The notes under the pieces were generated by a model. It ran no database searches, was not told where the DNA came from, and worked only from the letters and a program-made list of their open reading frames with translations. A DNA stretch of 52,657 bases from Lachnospiraceae bacterium (lineage in GTDB: Bacteria; Bacillota; Clostridia; Lachnospirales; Lachnospiraceae), in assembly GCA_024697065.1 (NCBI GenBank), contig JAILGE010000007.1, forward strand, positions 1 through 52,657, written 5' to 3'. Positions 17,066 to 25,902 of the stretch are shown here, in pieces (position 1 is the first letter of the stretch; each line of letters begins with the position of its first letter). The position numbers and the translations under genes are program-made.

Positions 17066-18170
17066 TATGTTACACGGTGGAGAGTGGAAAGATAACAAAA
17101 TACAGCTGGATTACAGTGTCAACCTAAATCCTCTTGGAATGCCTGCGGAAGTAAAACGCCTTATCGCAGATGACAGATTTGCTTCACTGACAGAAAGATA
17201 TCCGGATAGGGAATGTGAGGAATTAAGACAGCTTTTGGGGAAGAGATACGGTGTAGATAAAGAAAGCGTTATCTGCGGCAACGGAGCGTCAGAGCTCATT
17301 ATGAATACGATAAAAGCTTTGGCACTGTTGGGTATCAGAAAGGTGATGCTCCCTGTTCCTTCTTTTATCGGATATGAGAGAAGTCTGGAAGCTCCATTTT
17401 GCCAAACATCAATCAAAACCGTATATTACACACTGGAAAGAAAGGACTGTTTTGCTTTTACGGATGCTTTTATCCGTGAACTTGAATCTTTTACCGGTTC
17501 GGACTCTGCAGAGGGAGATAAAGCACTTATACTCTGTAATCCAAATAATCCCACAGGTCAGCTTATGGATAAAGATCTGTCGGATAAGGTGATCAAAATT
17601 TGCTCGGAAAGCGGGATAAGGCTTGTTGTTGATGAATGCTTTCTTGGATTTTGTAACGATGAGAGTAAAAGAACTTTAAAGCATCTTACGAAAAGCATTC
17701 CGAATATCTGTGTGATCGATGCTTTTACAAAGCTTTATTCAATACCGGGCATAAGGCTCGGATTTATGATCTCCGGAGATGGAAAGCTTGTTGATACGGT
17801 AAAAAAACTGCTCCCCGAATGGAACGTTTCCATGCCTGCACAGGAGGTCGGAAAAGAGATATTGCATAAGGTATCGGCCGGGTATATCGAAGAAACGAAA
17901 ATGCTTGTTAACAGAGAACGGGAGTATCTGTGTGATGAACTAACTAAGGCTGGCTTTACGGTTTATCCGGGGGATGCATGCTTCATTCTTTTCAGGACAC
18001 CCGAAAATGATAAGTATCATAATCTTCAGACTGTGCTGGCAGGCAGAGGGATACTAATCAGAAACTGCGGTAATTTTAAAGGGCTTGATAGATACGATCA
18101 CAGGATAGCAGTAAGGGATCGCTGCGATAATGAGATCCTGATAAAGACGATTAATGAATGCCTGGTATGA
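17052..18170 (+). CDS. cobD: L-threonine-O-3-phosphate decarboxylase CobD (Salmonella nomenclature)
   Basis: This protein of about 372 residues is a fold type I PLP enzyme close to histidinol-phosphate aminotransferase. It makes (R)-1-aminopropan-2-ol O-phosphate, the linker for the nucleotide loop. MLHGGEW near the N-terminus, LDYSVNLNPLGMP, CGNGASELI, NPNNPTGQ, VVDECFLGF and the PLP lysine in DAFTKLYSIPGIRLG are all visible; FLGF-type wording and the cluster context separate it from HisC. Three in-frame ATGs (17052, 17058, 17067) and a GTG (17046) lie around the cbiA stop, with no strong ribosome site, so the start is uncertain by a few codons. Confidence 0.9.
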   Translation: MPMNDMLHGGEWKDNKIQLDYSVNLNPLGMPAEVKRLIADDRFASLTERYPDRECEELRQLLGKRYGVDKESVICGNGASELIMNTIKALALLGIRKVMLPVPSFIGYERSLEAPFCQTSIKTVYYTLERKDCFAFTDAFIRELESFTGSDSAEGDKALILCNPNNPTGQLMDKDLSDKVIKICSESGIRLVVDECFLGFCNDESKRTLKHLTKSIPNICVIDAFTKLYSIPGIRLGFMISGDGKLVDTVKKLLPEWNVSMPAQEVGKEILHKVSAGYIEETKMLVNREREYLCDELTKAGFTVYPGDACFILFRTPENDKYHNLQTVLAGRGILIRNCGNFKGLDRYDHRIAVRDRCDNEILIKTINECLV

Positions 18171-18194
18171 TGTGACCGGAGACAGGGAGAGAAA

Positions 18195-19670
18195 ATGGCA
18201 AAGACCATAATGATTCAGGGGACTATGTCCGGGGCGGGAAAAAGTCTTATAACAGCGGGATTATGTCGTGTGTTCATGCAGGACGGGCACAGGACAGCGC
18301 CTTTTAAATCCCAGAATATGGCCCTTAATTCTTTCATAACAAAAGAAGGACTTGAGATGGGCAGAGCACAGGTTATGCAGGCTGAAGCGGCAGGCATAGA
18401 ACCGGAAGTTGCCATGAACCCTATACTTTTGAAGCCTACGAATGATGTGGGATCACAGGTGATAGTTAACGGAGAAGTGCTTGGAAATATGGGGGCGGTG
18501 GAATATTTTGCTTACAAGAAAAAGCTTATTCCCGACATAAAGAAAGCGTTTGCTTCATTGGAAGAAAAGTATGACATCATAGTGATAGAAGGAGCAGGAT
18601 CTCCCGCAGAGATAAACCTTCGTGAAAATGATATCGTGAATATGGGATTGGCGGAGATCACAGACTCTCCTGTACTTCTTGCTGCCGATATCGACAGAGG
18701 CGGTGTTTTTGCGCAGTTGCTTGGAACAGTCGAACTCTTGGCAAAGGAAGAGAGAGCGCGGGTTGAGGGGTTTATCATCAATAAATTCAGAGGTGATAAG
18801 TCTATATTGGATCCGGGAATTAAGATGTTAGAGGAGAGATGCGGCATTCCCGTTGTGGGCACGCTGCCATATTTAAACGTATCATTCGATGATGAGGATT
18901 CTCTTAGTGAAAGGCTCACGGCTAAAGACAGGAGTGACAACAGTTGTATAGATATTGCGGTTATCAGATATCCCAGAATTTCCAATTTTACGGATTTCAA
19001 TGTATTTGAATATATAGAAGGCGTAAATGTAAGATATGTTTCCGGAGTGCCGGAACTGGGTAATCCGGATATCATCTTTTTGCCGGGAAGCAAGAATACA
19101 ATGGCGGATCTTAAGTGGATGAGAGAGTGCGGCCTGGAAGCGGCAGTGATCTCCGCTTCAGGGCGTATCCCTGTGTTTGGAATATGCGGAGGGTATCAGA
19201 TGCTGGGAAGCCGGATAAGCGATCCTGATCATTCCGAACAGGGAGGCGAGATCAGGGGAATGGGATTGCTGCCTCAATCCACGGTTTTACTTAAGAATAA
19301 AACCAGGAAGCAGATCCGGGGGCAGGCGGATTTTCCTGCGGGATTCTTTGGTAGTATAAAGGATATTGATTATTCGGGATATGAGATCCATATGGGAAGG
19401 ACTACCTGTGACAACGGAGAAGAAGCAGAGCTTATAACAGGTAACGGAGAACTTGTATGCGGAAGCTACGTTCACGGGCTTTTTGATGATGGATCCGTAG
19501 CAGAAGATATCGTAAAGCTGCTTGCTAAGAAGAAGGGGATAGGTTTTGAACCGGAAAGCTTTGACTATGCTGCGATTAAAGAGCACAATTATGATCTCCT
19601 GGCGGAAATGATAAGGAAGAATCTGGATATGGAGAAAGTATATGCCATGCTTCGGGAGTCTGCGGTATGA
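18195..19670 (+). CDS. cbiP: Adenosylcobyric acid synthase CbiP (CobQ)
   Basis: This 491-residue enzyme amidates the b, d, e and g side chains of adenosylcobyrinate diamide using glutamine and ATP. The P-loop is GTMSGAGKS (near residue 9), followed by [10 protein letters not shown], the [11 protein letters not shown] block and [14 protein letters not shown]. The glutaminase domain has [12 protein letters not shown], the nucleophile in [11 protein letters not shown] and the histidine in [15 protein letters not shown] precedes the ATG. The stop overlaps cobT in ATGA. Its substrate must first be adenosylated, which points to the adenosyltransferase gene at 23558 on the other strand. Confidence 0.94.
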   Translation: MAKTIMIQGTMSGAGKSLITAGLCRVFMQDGHRTAPFKSQNMALNSFITKEGLEMGRAQVMQAEAAGIEPEVAMNPILLKPTNDVGSQVIVNGEVLGNMGAVEYFAYKKKLIPDIKKAFASLEEKYDIIVIEGAGSPAEINLRENDIVNMGLAEITDSPVLLAADIDRGGVFAQLLGTVELLAKEERARVEGFIINKFRGDKSILDPGIKMLEERCGIPVVGTLPYLNVSFDDEDSLSERLTAKDRSDNSCIDIAVIRYPRISNFTDFNVFEYIEGVNVRYVSGVPELGNPDIIFLPGSKNTMADLKWMRECGLEAAVISASGRIPVFGICGGYQMLGSRISDPDHSEQGGEIRGMGLLPQSTVLLKNKTRKQIRGQADFPAGFFGSIKDIDYSGYEIHMGRTTCDNGEEAELITGNGELVCGSYVHGLFDDGSVAEDIVKLLAKKKGIGFEPESFDYAAIKEHNYDLLAEMIRKNLDMEKVYAMLRESAV

Positions 19671-20767
19671 ATGAGAAACCTGATCTGATGCTGAATGGAA
19701 TATTGAACAGAATAAAAGCAGCTGATGCGGAAGCTATGGCTGAAGCAGGAAGATATCTTGATAAACTTGCAAAGCCACCGGGAAGTCTCGGGAAGCTGGA
19801 AGAAATAGCCTGCCGTTATGCGGGGATAACCGGAAAGCTGCATAATGATCCGGGAAAGAAGCGTATAATAGTTCTGTGTGCGGACAATGGCGTGACGGCA
19901 GAGGGGGTATCCAGTGCGCCTGTCAGTGTCACAGCTGCCCAGGCTGTAAATATGACCGGATATCTGACAGGTATGTCTTCCATGGCTCGTGCTTTCGGCC
20001 AGGAAATACAGGTAGTGGATGTAGGTATCGCTACGGAATATAAATGCGATAAGATAATAAACAGAAATATCCGCAAAGGAACCGGCAATATCCTTTATGA
20101 AAAGGCGATGACCGAACAGGAAGTATATGATGCCATCCTCACAGGTATATCACTTGCAGATCGCGCTTCGGCGGATGATGTCAGGCTCATAGGTGTGGGT
20201 GAGATGGGGATAGGAAATACTACTACTTCATCTGCCGTTCTTGCAGCTCTTACCGGGAAAAGTGCCGAAGAGGTAACTGGACGGGGAGGGGGACTTACGG
20301 ATAAAGCATTTGAGCTTAAGAAAAGCGTCATTGACAGAGCTTTGAGATTCCATAAACTGGAAGACGGCTCCGGAAATGTGACAGAGATACTTTCATGCGT
20401 CGGAGGCCTGGATATAGCATCCATGTGCGGTGTTTTTATCGGCGCTGCTTTGAACAGGATACCTGCCGTTATAGACGGCTTCATATCGATCGTTGCGGCG
20501 CTCTGCGCGGTAAGGATCTGCCCTGCGGTAAGAGATTATCTTTTTCCGTCTCATCTGTCCGAAGAAAAGGGATATCTGATCGCCGCAAAGGCGCTGGATC
20601 TGGATCCGTGGCTTTCGCTTGATATGAGACTTGGCGAAGGCAGTGGATGTGTGATAGCATTTTGTATAATAGAAGCTGCCTGTGCGATGATGAACGGAAT
20701 GGGAAGCTTTGAAACTAACGGTATCGATGACGGATACCTTGAAGAGATAAGAAAGAGCGTGAACTGA
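19667..20767 (+). CDS. cobT: Nicotinate-nucleotide:dimethylbenzimidazole phosphoribosyltransferase CobT
   Basis: This 366-residue enzyme activates the lower-ligand base as an alpha-ribazole phosphate. It carries [55 protein letters not shown] and the catalytic Glu324 in RLGEGSG. The length is slightly above the usual 350. No bza or bluB genes for making benzimidazoles are in the window, so the base may be taken up or made elsewhere. The gene overlaps cbiP by four bases. Confidence 0.94.
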   Translation: MNEKPDLMLNGILNRIKAADAEAMAEAGRYLDKLAKPPGSLGKLEEIACRYAGITGKLHNDPGKKRIIVLCADNGVTAEGVSSAPVSVTAAQAVNMTGYLTGMSSMARAFGQEIQVVDVGIATEYKCDKIINRNIRKGTGNILYEKAMTEQEVYDAILTGISLADRASADDVRLIGVGEMGIGNTTTSSAVLAALTGKSAEEVTGRGGGLTDKAFELKKSVIDRALRFHKLEDGSGNVTEILSCVGGLDIASMCGVFIGAALNRIPAVIDGFISIVAALCAVRICPAVRDYLFPSHLSEEKGYLIAAKALDLDPWLSLDMRLGEGSGCVIAFCIIEAACAMMNGMGSFETNGIDDGYLEEIRKSVN

Positions 20768-21754
20768 GTGCTGATATTAATTACCGGCGGATGCAAGAAC
20801 GGAAAGACCGATTATGCCCAAAAGATCGTCTGTGATGCATCTCCAAAAGGGAAGAGAATATATATTGCCGTGATGGTCCCTTCGGATGATGAGGATTTTG
20901 AACGTATAAGGATCCACAGAAAAGACAGAGAAGATCTGGGTTTTGTTACTGCGGAATGCGGTAATATGTTTCATGAATTCTTAAAGGATCCATGCTCGTT
21001 TTTGGACATAGATCCCGGTGAGCTTTCAGAATGCTCATGCCTTCTGGACAGTACCACTGCGCTTCTTATGAATATGATGTTTGTAAAGCCGCTGGAGGAA
21101 AGCCGGGAGAGTTCGTTCAGTACAAGAATACTGGAAGATATATGGGAGCTTGAGAGTAAAGTGAAGCTTCTTGCTGTAATCAGCGACGGTATCTACAGCG
21201 ACAGCGTATTATATGATGAATATACACAGAAATACAGAAGAGCTCTTGCGATGACAGACAGAAAGATCGCGGGCATAGCTGATGAAACTATAGAGATAAC
21301 GGCAGGCAGGGAAGTGAGACACGAGATGACTGTGATAAAAAGACGATCCGATGAAAGTATGTTTGTTACCGGCGGGGCTTTTCAGGGAAAGACCGATTTT
21401 ATTGTCGCGGAGCTGGGCATAAAGAAAGAAGATATTGTCGACTGTTCTAAATATGCCGATCCCAAAACCCTTATCAGGGAAGTCGGTGACCTTGCTGCCG
21501 ATAAAAAAGAAGGAATCTGCATAAAGCATCTTGAGCGATATGTATATGCTTGTTGCATACAACAGACTGATCCCGTAGCGGAATTTCCGAAGGGAACGGT
21601 TTTATGCGGAAATGACATCTTCTGCGGTGTCGTACCTGTAGATGCTACGGAGAGAAAATACAGAGAGGTCTGTGGAAGATACTATCAAAAGATCGCTTCC
21701 AAAATGAGGACCGTCAGAGTTTTCTGCGGTATCGCAACAGAACTGGTGAATTAA
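20768..21754 (+). CDS. cobU: Duplicated CobU-like adenosylcobinamide kinase/guanylyltransferase
   Basis: CobU phosphorylates adenosylcobinamide and transfers GMP to it; typical length is about 180. Here 328 residues hold two CobU-like modules. Module 1 (1-~185) has a P-loop GGCKNGKT (7-14) and the guanylylated His50 in RIRIHRKDR, but its late NEVGxGIVP motif is degenerate (SDGIYSDSVL). Module 2 (~198-328) has a second P-loop GGAFQGKT (202-209) and an intact GNDIFCGVVPVD (281-292) with YREVCGRYYQKIA, but lacks a His50 counterpart and much of the middle. The GTG start follows the cobT stop directly. The protein may act as one composite site or as a complementing oligomer. Confidence 0.8.
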   Translation: MLILITGGCKNGKTDYAQKIVCDASPKGKRIYIAVMVPSDDEDFERIRIHRKDREDLGFVTAECGNMFHEFLKDPCSFLDIDPGELSECSCLLDSTTALLMNMMFVKPLEESRESSFSTRILEDIWELESKVKLLAVISDGIYSDSVLYDEYTQKYRRALAMTDRKIAGIADETIEITAGREVRHEMTVIKRRSDESMFVTGGAFQGKTDFIVAELGIKKEDIVDCSKYADPKTLIREVGDLAADKKEGICIKHLERYVYACCIQQTDPVAEFPKGTVLCGNDIFCGVVPVDATERKYREVCGRYYQKIASKMRTVRVFCGIATELVN

Positions 21755-21755
21755 A

Positions 21756-22541
21756 ATGATCTTCATCAAAGCGCTCTGCATTGCGGTTTCAATGTATTCG
21801 AAGATCCCTGTTTTTCAATTTGAATGGAAAGAAAAAGAGATGCGCTATGCGATCGCTTTTTTTCCTGTTATCGGAGCAGTGATCGGCACGGCAGAGTATC
21901 TTTTTTTCAGAGCGTTATCGACGGTGGACGCGCCTCTTCTCATCACGGTTCCTGTGATGTGCGCCATTCCCCTTATCATAACGGGAGGGATACATCTTGA
22001 CGGCTATATGGATACGTCAGATGCTCTTTCTTCCTATATGGACAGAGAAAAGAGGCTTGAGATCCTGAAGGACCCTCATATAGGTGCATATGCGGTAATA
22101 AGGACTGTCATTTATACGGAGATATTTGTTGCGGCTCTGGCAGCAGTGCTGCATTTTTCACCGGGGATGATCTGCATATGGGCATTTGGTTTTGTCCTTT
22201 CCAGAATGCTCAGTGCGTTGTCGGTGGTGACATTTTCATGTGCCAACAGGGAGGGGACTCTTTATTCTTTTTCAGGTAAGAAGGGCATTGGATCGAACAA
22301 ACCGGCTTTGATCATTATCATCTGTGAGATAATAGCACTGGCTGTCTCCATGATCTTATTTGATCTTAGAAGCTCTTTAATCATCATAGGTTCGGAGTTG
22401 GCGGTATTTATATATTACAGATACAAATCCGCTAAAGTATTCGGCGGCATTACCGGAGATCTGGCGGGGTGGTTTCTGTGTCTTGCCGAGCTTTGGATGA
22501 CTGTCGCTTTAGCTGTGGCGGCTTTGACGGAATTGATTTAG
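21756..22541 (+). CDS. cobS: Adenosylcobinamide-GDP ribazoletransferase CobS
   Basis: This 261-residue polytopic membrane enzyme joins adenosylcobinamide-GDP to alpha-ribazole (phosphate), the closing step of the nucleotide loop. The metal-binding motif GGIHLDGYMDTSDALSS (near residue 76) and PHIGAYAV are family hallmarks, and about six hydrophobic spans are visible. The ATG is one base after the cobU-like stop. A CobC phosphatase, which normally precedes or follows this step, is not seen nearby. Confidence 0.93.
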   Translation: MIFIKALCIAVSMYSKIPVFQFEWKEKEMRYAIAFFPVIGAVIGTAEYLFFRALSTVDAPLLITVPVMCAIPLIITGGIHLDGYMDTSDALSSYMDREKRLEILKDPHIGAYAVIRTVIYTEIFVAALAAVLHFSPGMICIWAFGFVLSRMLSALSVVTFSCANREGTLYSFSGKKGIGSNKPALIIIICEIIALAVSMILFDLRSSLIIIGSELAVFIYYRYKSAKVFGGITGDLAGWFLCLAELWMTVALAVAALTELI

Positions 22542-22552
22542 GAAAAACGGGA

Positions 22553-23581
22553 ATGGAAACGCTTTTTAGCTGGTACGATGTGATCATAAGTGTATATTTC
22601 GGTTTTCTCATTGATTGTATCTTTGGCGACCCGCAGGGTTTTCCTCATCCGGTGAGATTTATAGGCAGGCTTATATCCTTTCTGGAGAAGCTGTTGCTTC
22701 ACGACAGGAATCCCGGATGGCTTAAGCGGATAGCGGGAGGCATACTTGTGCTTTTTGTGCTTGCCGTTACCGGAGGAGTGACCTTCGGTATAGTATTTTC
22801 TTCTTATTATCTCGAATACCGGTTTTTTGAGACCAAATATATTTCGATATTTGTAATGAGTCTGATAAGCGCCAGCTGTATAGCGGCGAGGGATTTGAAT
22901 GACGCTGCCATGAAGGTTTGCAGACCTCTGATCAGAGATAATATACCTGAAGCGCGAGAGGCTGTATCCATGATAGTGGGTCGTGATACGCAATTCCTTG
23001 ACAGGGACGGGATCGCAAGAGCTGCGGTAGAAACCGTTGCAGAGAATACCAATGACGGTGTCATCGCTCCCATTTTGTTTCTTTTTCTCGGGGGACCGGT
23101 TGGCGGAATGCTGTATAAGGCCATCAATACCATGGATTCCATGATAGGATACAGGAATAAAAAATACGGGTATTTTGGGACTGTTGCTGCAAGACTTGAT
23201 GATATTGCAGGATTTATTCCTGCCAGAATGAGTGCTCTTCTTATGGTGCTTGCTGCTTTTATACTCAGATTTGATTCCGCCAACGCATGGAGGATATTCG
23301 TAAGGGACAGGTATAAACATGCAAGTCCCAATTCTGCTCAATGCGAAAGCGTATGTGCCGGAGCTTTGGAACTCAGGCTGGCAGGTGATGCTTATTATTC
23401 CGGGACTCTTGTTAAGAAGGATTATATAGGTGATCCGATCAGGGATATTGCACCGGGAGATATAATCAGGGCATGCAAACTGATGTACGGTACGGTTATT
23501 CTTATGCTTGCTCTGATTGCGGCATTTTTACCGCTGATCCAGAGGATAGATCCGTTTTCAGTATTCTATCCCTTTTCGTGA
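22553..23581 (+). CDS. cbiB: Adenosylcobinamide-phosphate synthase CbiB
   Basis: This 342-residue membrane protein attaches aminopropanol phosphate (made by CobD) to the f side chain of adenosylcobyrate. It has the N-terminal DCIFGDPQGFPHPVRFIG motif, ETVAENTNDGVIAPILF, and NTMDSMIGYRNKKYGYFG. Several hydrophobic spans are present. ATG 22553 is chosen because GGAAAAACGGGA lies just before it; a longer frame starting inside cobS has no support. It is the last gene of the cobalamin run and its 3' end overlaps the convergent adenosyltransferase gene by 24 bases. Confidence 0.93.
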   Translation: METLFSWYDVIISVYFGFLIDCIFGDPQGFPHPVRFIGRLISFLEKLLLHDRNPGWLKRIAGGILVLFVLAVTGGVTFGIVFSSYYLEYRFFETKYISIFVMSLISASCIAARDLNDAAMKVCRPLIRDNIPEAREAVSMIVGRDTQFLDRDGIARAAVETVAENTNDGVIAPILFLFLGGPVGGMLYKAINTMDSMIGYRNKKYGYFGTVAARLDDIAGFIPARMSALLMVLAAFILRFDSANAWRIFVRDRYKHASPNSAQCESVCAGALELRLAGDAYYSGTLVKKDYIGDPIRDIAPGDIIRACKLMYGTVILMLALIAAFLPLIQRIDPFSVFYPFS

Positions 23582-24097
23582 GCTGACGCCTCGTGTAAAG
23601 GGATGTTTTTTGGCACTGATGTGCGAATGGTAATCGGCAGCATCCGTGATGAAAGAGGGCATGTTTCTGCCGGTTAGGATAAGCTCTGTTTTTTCCGGTT
23701 TATTCTTTATAAAATCAATTACTTTTTTTTTATCCAGTAAATTCCTGTTTAAGGCGGCGGCCATCTCATCAAAGATTATCATGCCGAAATCGGATGCATT
23801 TTTTACGGCAAATGCAAAATTCTCATTTGTGATCTTTTTGCATTCTTCCTTTTCTTTATCACTCATGGCAGAATAGAATTTTTCCAGTCCGTCCTGACGT
23901 TTGACGGTGACACCCGATCTTTTCAGAATATCCAGTTCGCCGCTGGGACGTCCTTTCAGAAATTGTACAAAAAGAACACTGCCGCCGTTCCCCGTAAACC
24001 TTACGGCTGCACCGACAGCAGCGGTGGTTTTACCTTTCCCGTCACCGGTATATACCTGGATCAAACCGGTGAATCTGTTGTTATCAGATGATCCCAT
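23558..24097 (-). CDS. cobO: Corrinoid adenosyltransferase, CobA/BtuR (CobO) type
   Basis: This 179-residue enzyme transfers the 5'-deoxyadenosyl group of ATP to the reduced cobalt of corrinoids. The P-loop GDGKGKTTAAVG (near residue 18), FVQFLKGR, the IIFDEMAAALN Walker-like motif and LTGRNMP are typical of the CobA/CobO/BtuR type. The C-terminus is short (SSRKGIEY). CCGGAG precedes the ATG. It is on the opposite strand to the other cobalamin genes and only 15 bases downstream of a carbohydrate-binding lipoprotein gene, so its transcription is probably independent of the riboswitch. Confidence 0.92.
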   Translation of the reverse strand: MGSSDNNRFTGLIQVYTGDGKGKTTAAVGAAVRFTGNGGSVLFVQFLKGRPSGELDILKRSGVTVKRQDGLEKFYSAMSDKEKEECKKITNENFAFAVKNASDFGMIIFDEMAAALNRNLLDKKKVIDFIKNKPEKTELILTGRNMPSFITDAADYHSHISAKKHPFTRGVSSRKGIEY

Positions 24098-24112
24098 TTA
24101 TTCTCCGGATTA

Positions 24113-25426
24113 TTATTCATTATCGGCATCATCGGGCATTTCCTGACCGTCAGGATTATCCGGACCGCCGGGAGCACCTTTGCCGTCAGGCTTATCCGGG
24201 CCGCCCGGACCTCCGGGACCTGCCTGCATGGAATTTACGATCTCCGTGACCTGTTCGCCGTTTACGATGACATTGCCGCCGTTGAGCAGTGCTTCATTAT
24301 CAAAATCAAAAGCAAACCGGGCTGTGATATTGATCTCGCCCCCGTTAACATACAGGCTCCCGTTAACATCTATGGCATCGGTATCTCCGGCACCCATGGT
24401 AATATTTAAGGAACCTCCGTTTATGGTAACGGTAGGGGTGAAGGCTGATGACTTATCCGAAACGTTAATGCCGTCATCGGAAGCTTTGATGGTTACGCTT
24501 CCGCCGTTTTGTTTATATACGGTGGTTTCCATACCTTCGGAAGATGATATATCAAATGAGCCGTCGTCTATGGTGATCCCGGTTACAGCCTGTATACCGT
24601 TGTCTCCCGCGGAAACGGTAAAGGTACCGCCTGAAAAATAAGCTGATCCCTTGGAGGTGTCATCTTTATCTCTGCATCTTATGGCACTTTTGGAACTGGT
24701 GATGTTATATGACCCGTCGCAGATGGAAAGAGAATCTTTTGCTTCTATGCCATTGCCGGAAGTTACGATGGAATAGGTGCCGCCGGTAAATTTAACATCA
24801 TCTTTCCCGGTGATCCCGTTGCCTTTGGCTGAATTAATATTAAGTAAGCCAAGACCGTTTAGTACGATGTCGTCTTTCGCAAATATAACTGCATCGGTAT
24901 TAGTGTCTCCGTCGGTATTGAATTCACCCGTTACTTTGAGACTGTTCTCGGTGTTTTCTCCGGTGGTGATAAAGACTTTTTTGGCAGATACCACATAAAT
25001 GCAGGGGAAATCGTCATTGCTTATATCAGCGTTCTTCAATACGATCTGGACCTTGGCATCTTCGCCTGCGTCGACACGAAGGGTACAGTTTGATGCAGCT
25101 CCGCTAAGGATATACACGCCTTCGGAGTCTGCGGCAAGTGTGGTATTGTCGGCGACTGTGAGTGTCGTTGCTCCTGTTTCATCTGCGGTCTGTTTCAAAT
25201 CTCTTTCGGTGAAGAGATCTTTTTTTTCTGACGAGGCTGTATCGGATGAGCTTACATCGTCAGCGGACTGCGTTATGTCATTTTGTATATCGACTGTTGC
25301 ATTTCCCGATGATATCATCCCATCGGCTGCCTGACTGTCCGGCCCGGATGGGGTACAGCCTGTAGTTAATACACTTAAGATCAATACTGAGATCGCAGCG
25401 ACTGCTGCGTTGTTTCTTTTTTTCAT
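24113..25426 (-). CDS. DUF4353 carbohydrate-binding surface lipoprotein
   Basis: This 437-residue lipoprotein has a signal ending in TTGC (Cys24), then an acidic Ser/Thr-rich linker to about residue 70. Residues ~75-395 are a run of short beta-strand repeats (TGGTYSI, CDGSYNI, SGGTFTV, DDGSFDI, NGGSLNI, NGGEINI) of the kind in Cthe_2159, a calcium-binding beta-helix protein of Clostridium thermocellum that binds polysaccharide. The last ~40 residues are a Gly/Pro/Asp-rich tail (GPGGPGGPDKPDGKG). It probably binds acidic or cellulosic polysaccharide at the cell surface; catalytic activity is unproven for the family. CGGAGG precedes the ATG. Confidence 0.85.
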   Translation of the reverse strand: MKKRNNAAVAAISVLILSVLTTGCTPSGPDSQAADGMISSGNATVDIQNDITQSADDVSSSDTASSEKKDLFTERDLKQTADETGATTLTVADNTTLAADSEGVYILSGAASNCTLRVDAGEDAKVQIVLKNADISNDDFPCIYVVSAKKVFITTGENTENSLKVTGEFNTDGDTNTDAVIFAKDDIVLNGLGLLNINSAKGNGITGKDDVKFTGGTYSIVTSGNGIEAKDSLSICDGSYNITSSKSAIRCRDKDDTSKGSAYFSGGTFTVSAGDNGIQAVTGITIDDGSFDISSSEGMETTVYKQNGGSVTIKASDDGINVSDKSSAFTPTVTINGGSLNITMGAGDTDAIDVNGSLYVNGGEINITARFAFDFDNEALLNGGNVIVNGEQVTEIVNSMQAGPGGPGGPDKPDGKGAPGGPDNPDGQEMPDDADNE

Positions 25427-25453
25427 TTTATACCTCCGATTCTTATGCGCTTA

Positions 25454-25482
25454 AGTATAATCCATTTTGAGGTTAAATTTAA
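25454..25482 (-). promoter_or_regulatory. Possible promoter of the lipoprotein-adenosyltransferase unit
   Basis: On the minus strand TATACT (25454-25459) is a good -10 hexamer located about 28 bases before the ATG. The -35 region, 17 bases further upstream, is weak (TTAAAT). Confidence 0.35.
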
Positions 25483-25555
25483 GTTGGAATGAAAGGGCGG
25501 AAGAGAGTGAGGGATTGATGTCAAAAAAGTTTTTAAAAGTTTTTTAAAAAAGTTC

Positions 25556-25584
25556 TTGACTTATGATATACATAGTGTAATAAT
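25556..25584 (+). promoter_or_regulatory. Promoter of tRNA-Gly
   Basis: TTGACT (25556-25561) is followed by a TG-containing AT-rich -10 region (TAATAA at 25578, or AATAAT at 25579 with a 17-base spacer). Upstream, 25524-25552 is made of A-runs and T-runs like an UP element. Transcription would start a few bases before the tRNA. Confidence 0.6.
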
Positions 25585-25596
25585 AGCATTCGTGCC

Positions 25597-25667
25597 GCGG
25601 GTGTAGTTCAATGGTAGAATGTCAGCCTTCCAAGCTGAATACGGGGGTCCGATTCCCCTCACCCGCT
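25597..25667 (+). tRNA. tRNA-Gly (anticodon UCC)
   Basis: GCGGGTG pairs with CACCCGC as a 7-bp acceptor stem. The D arm (AGTTCAATGGTAGAA) is normal, and the anticodon loop CTTCCAA gives UCC, reading GGA. The T arm is GGGGGTCCGATTCCCC. CCA is not encoded. A strong terminator follows. Confidence 0.95.
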
Positions 25668-25680
25668 TGAACGAACGGCA

Positions 25681-25709
25681 AAGCTTCGGTAATGACCGAA
25701 GCTTTTTTT
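25681..25709 (+). terminator. Intrinsic terminator after tRNA-Gly
   Basis: AAGCTTCGGT (25681-25690) and ACCGAAGCTT (25695-25704) form a perfect 10-bp stem with a 4-base loop, followed by a run of T. Confidence 0.92.
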
Positions 25710-25735
25710 ATGCCTTCAGATATCCTTAAATCCGA

Positions 25736-25790
25736 TTCTTTAATGTTCTTTTAAACTTCCTTTAATCTTCTTTTGAAATTTTGTTATGAT
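25736..25790 (+). promoter_or_regulatory. Direct-repeat activator site and -10 element before the ABC operon
   Basis: Four similar units, TTCTTTAATG, TTCTTTTAAAC, TTCCTTTAATC and TTCTTTTGAAA, begin at 25736, 25746, 25757 and 25768; the last three are spaced exactly 11 bases. TATGAT (25785-25790) sits 6 bases beyond the last unit, and there is no good -35. This is the geometry of an OmpR/PhoB-type response-regulator promoter. The leader to the ATPase gene would be about 105 bases. Confidence 0.45.
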
Positions 25791-25902
25791 TTCATTTTTT
25801 CGGATCGTATTGCTCCGGCACGCTTGTAAAATAATCCTCCGGTGTTATTATGACATAGGACATATTATTTTTATGTAAACGACTGTTATTTGGAGTTACT
25901 GA

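Noticed and set aside
22538-23341. A 267-codon open frame on the minus strand inside cbiB
   Set aside because: It is rich in His, Tyr and Lys and lies entirely opposite the recognised CbiB membrane protein.
25521-25560. A-run and T-run hairpin as a possible terminator before the tRNA
   Set aside because: The symmetry is only A/T without a GC stem; an UP-like promoter element explains it better.
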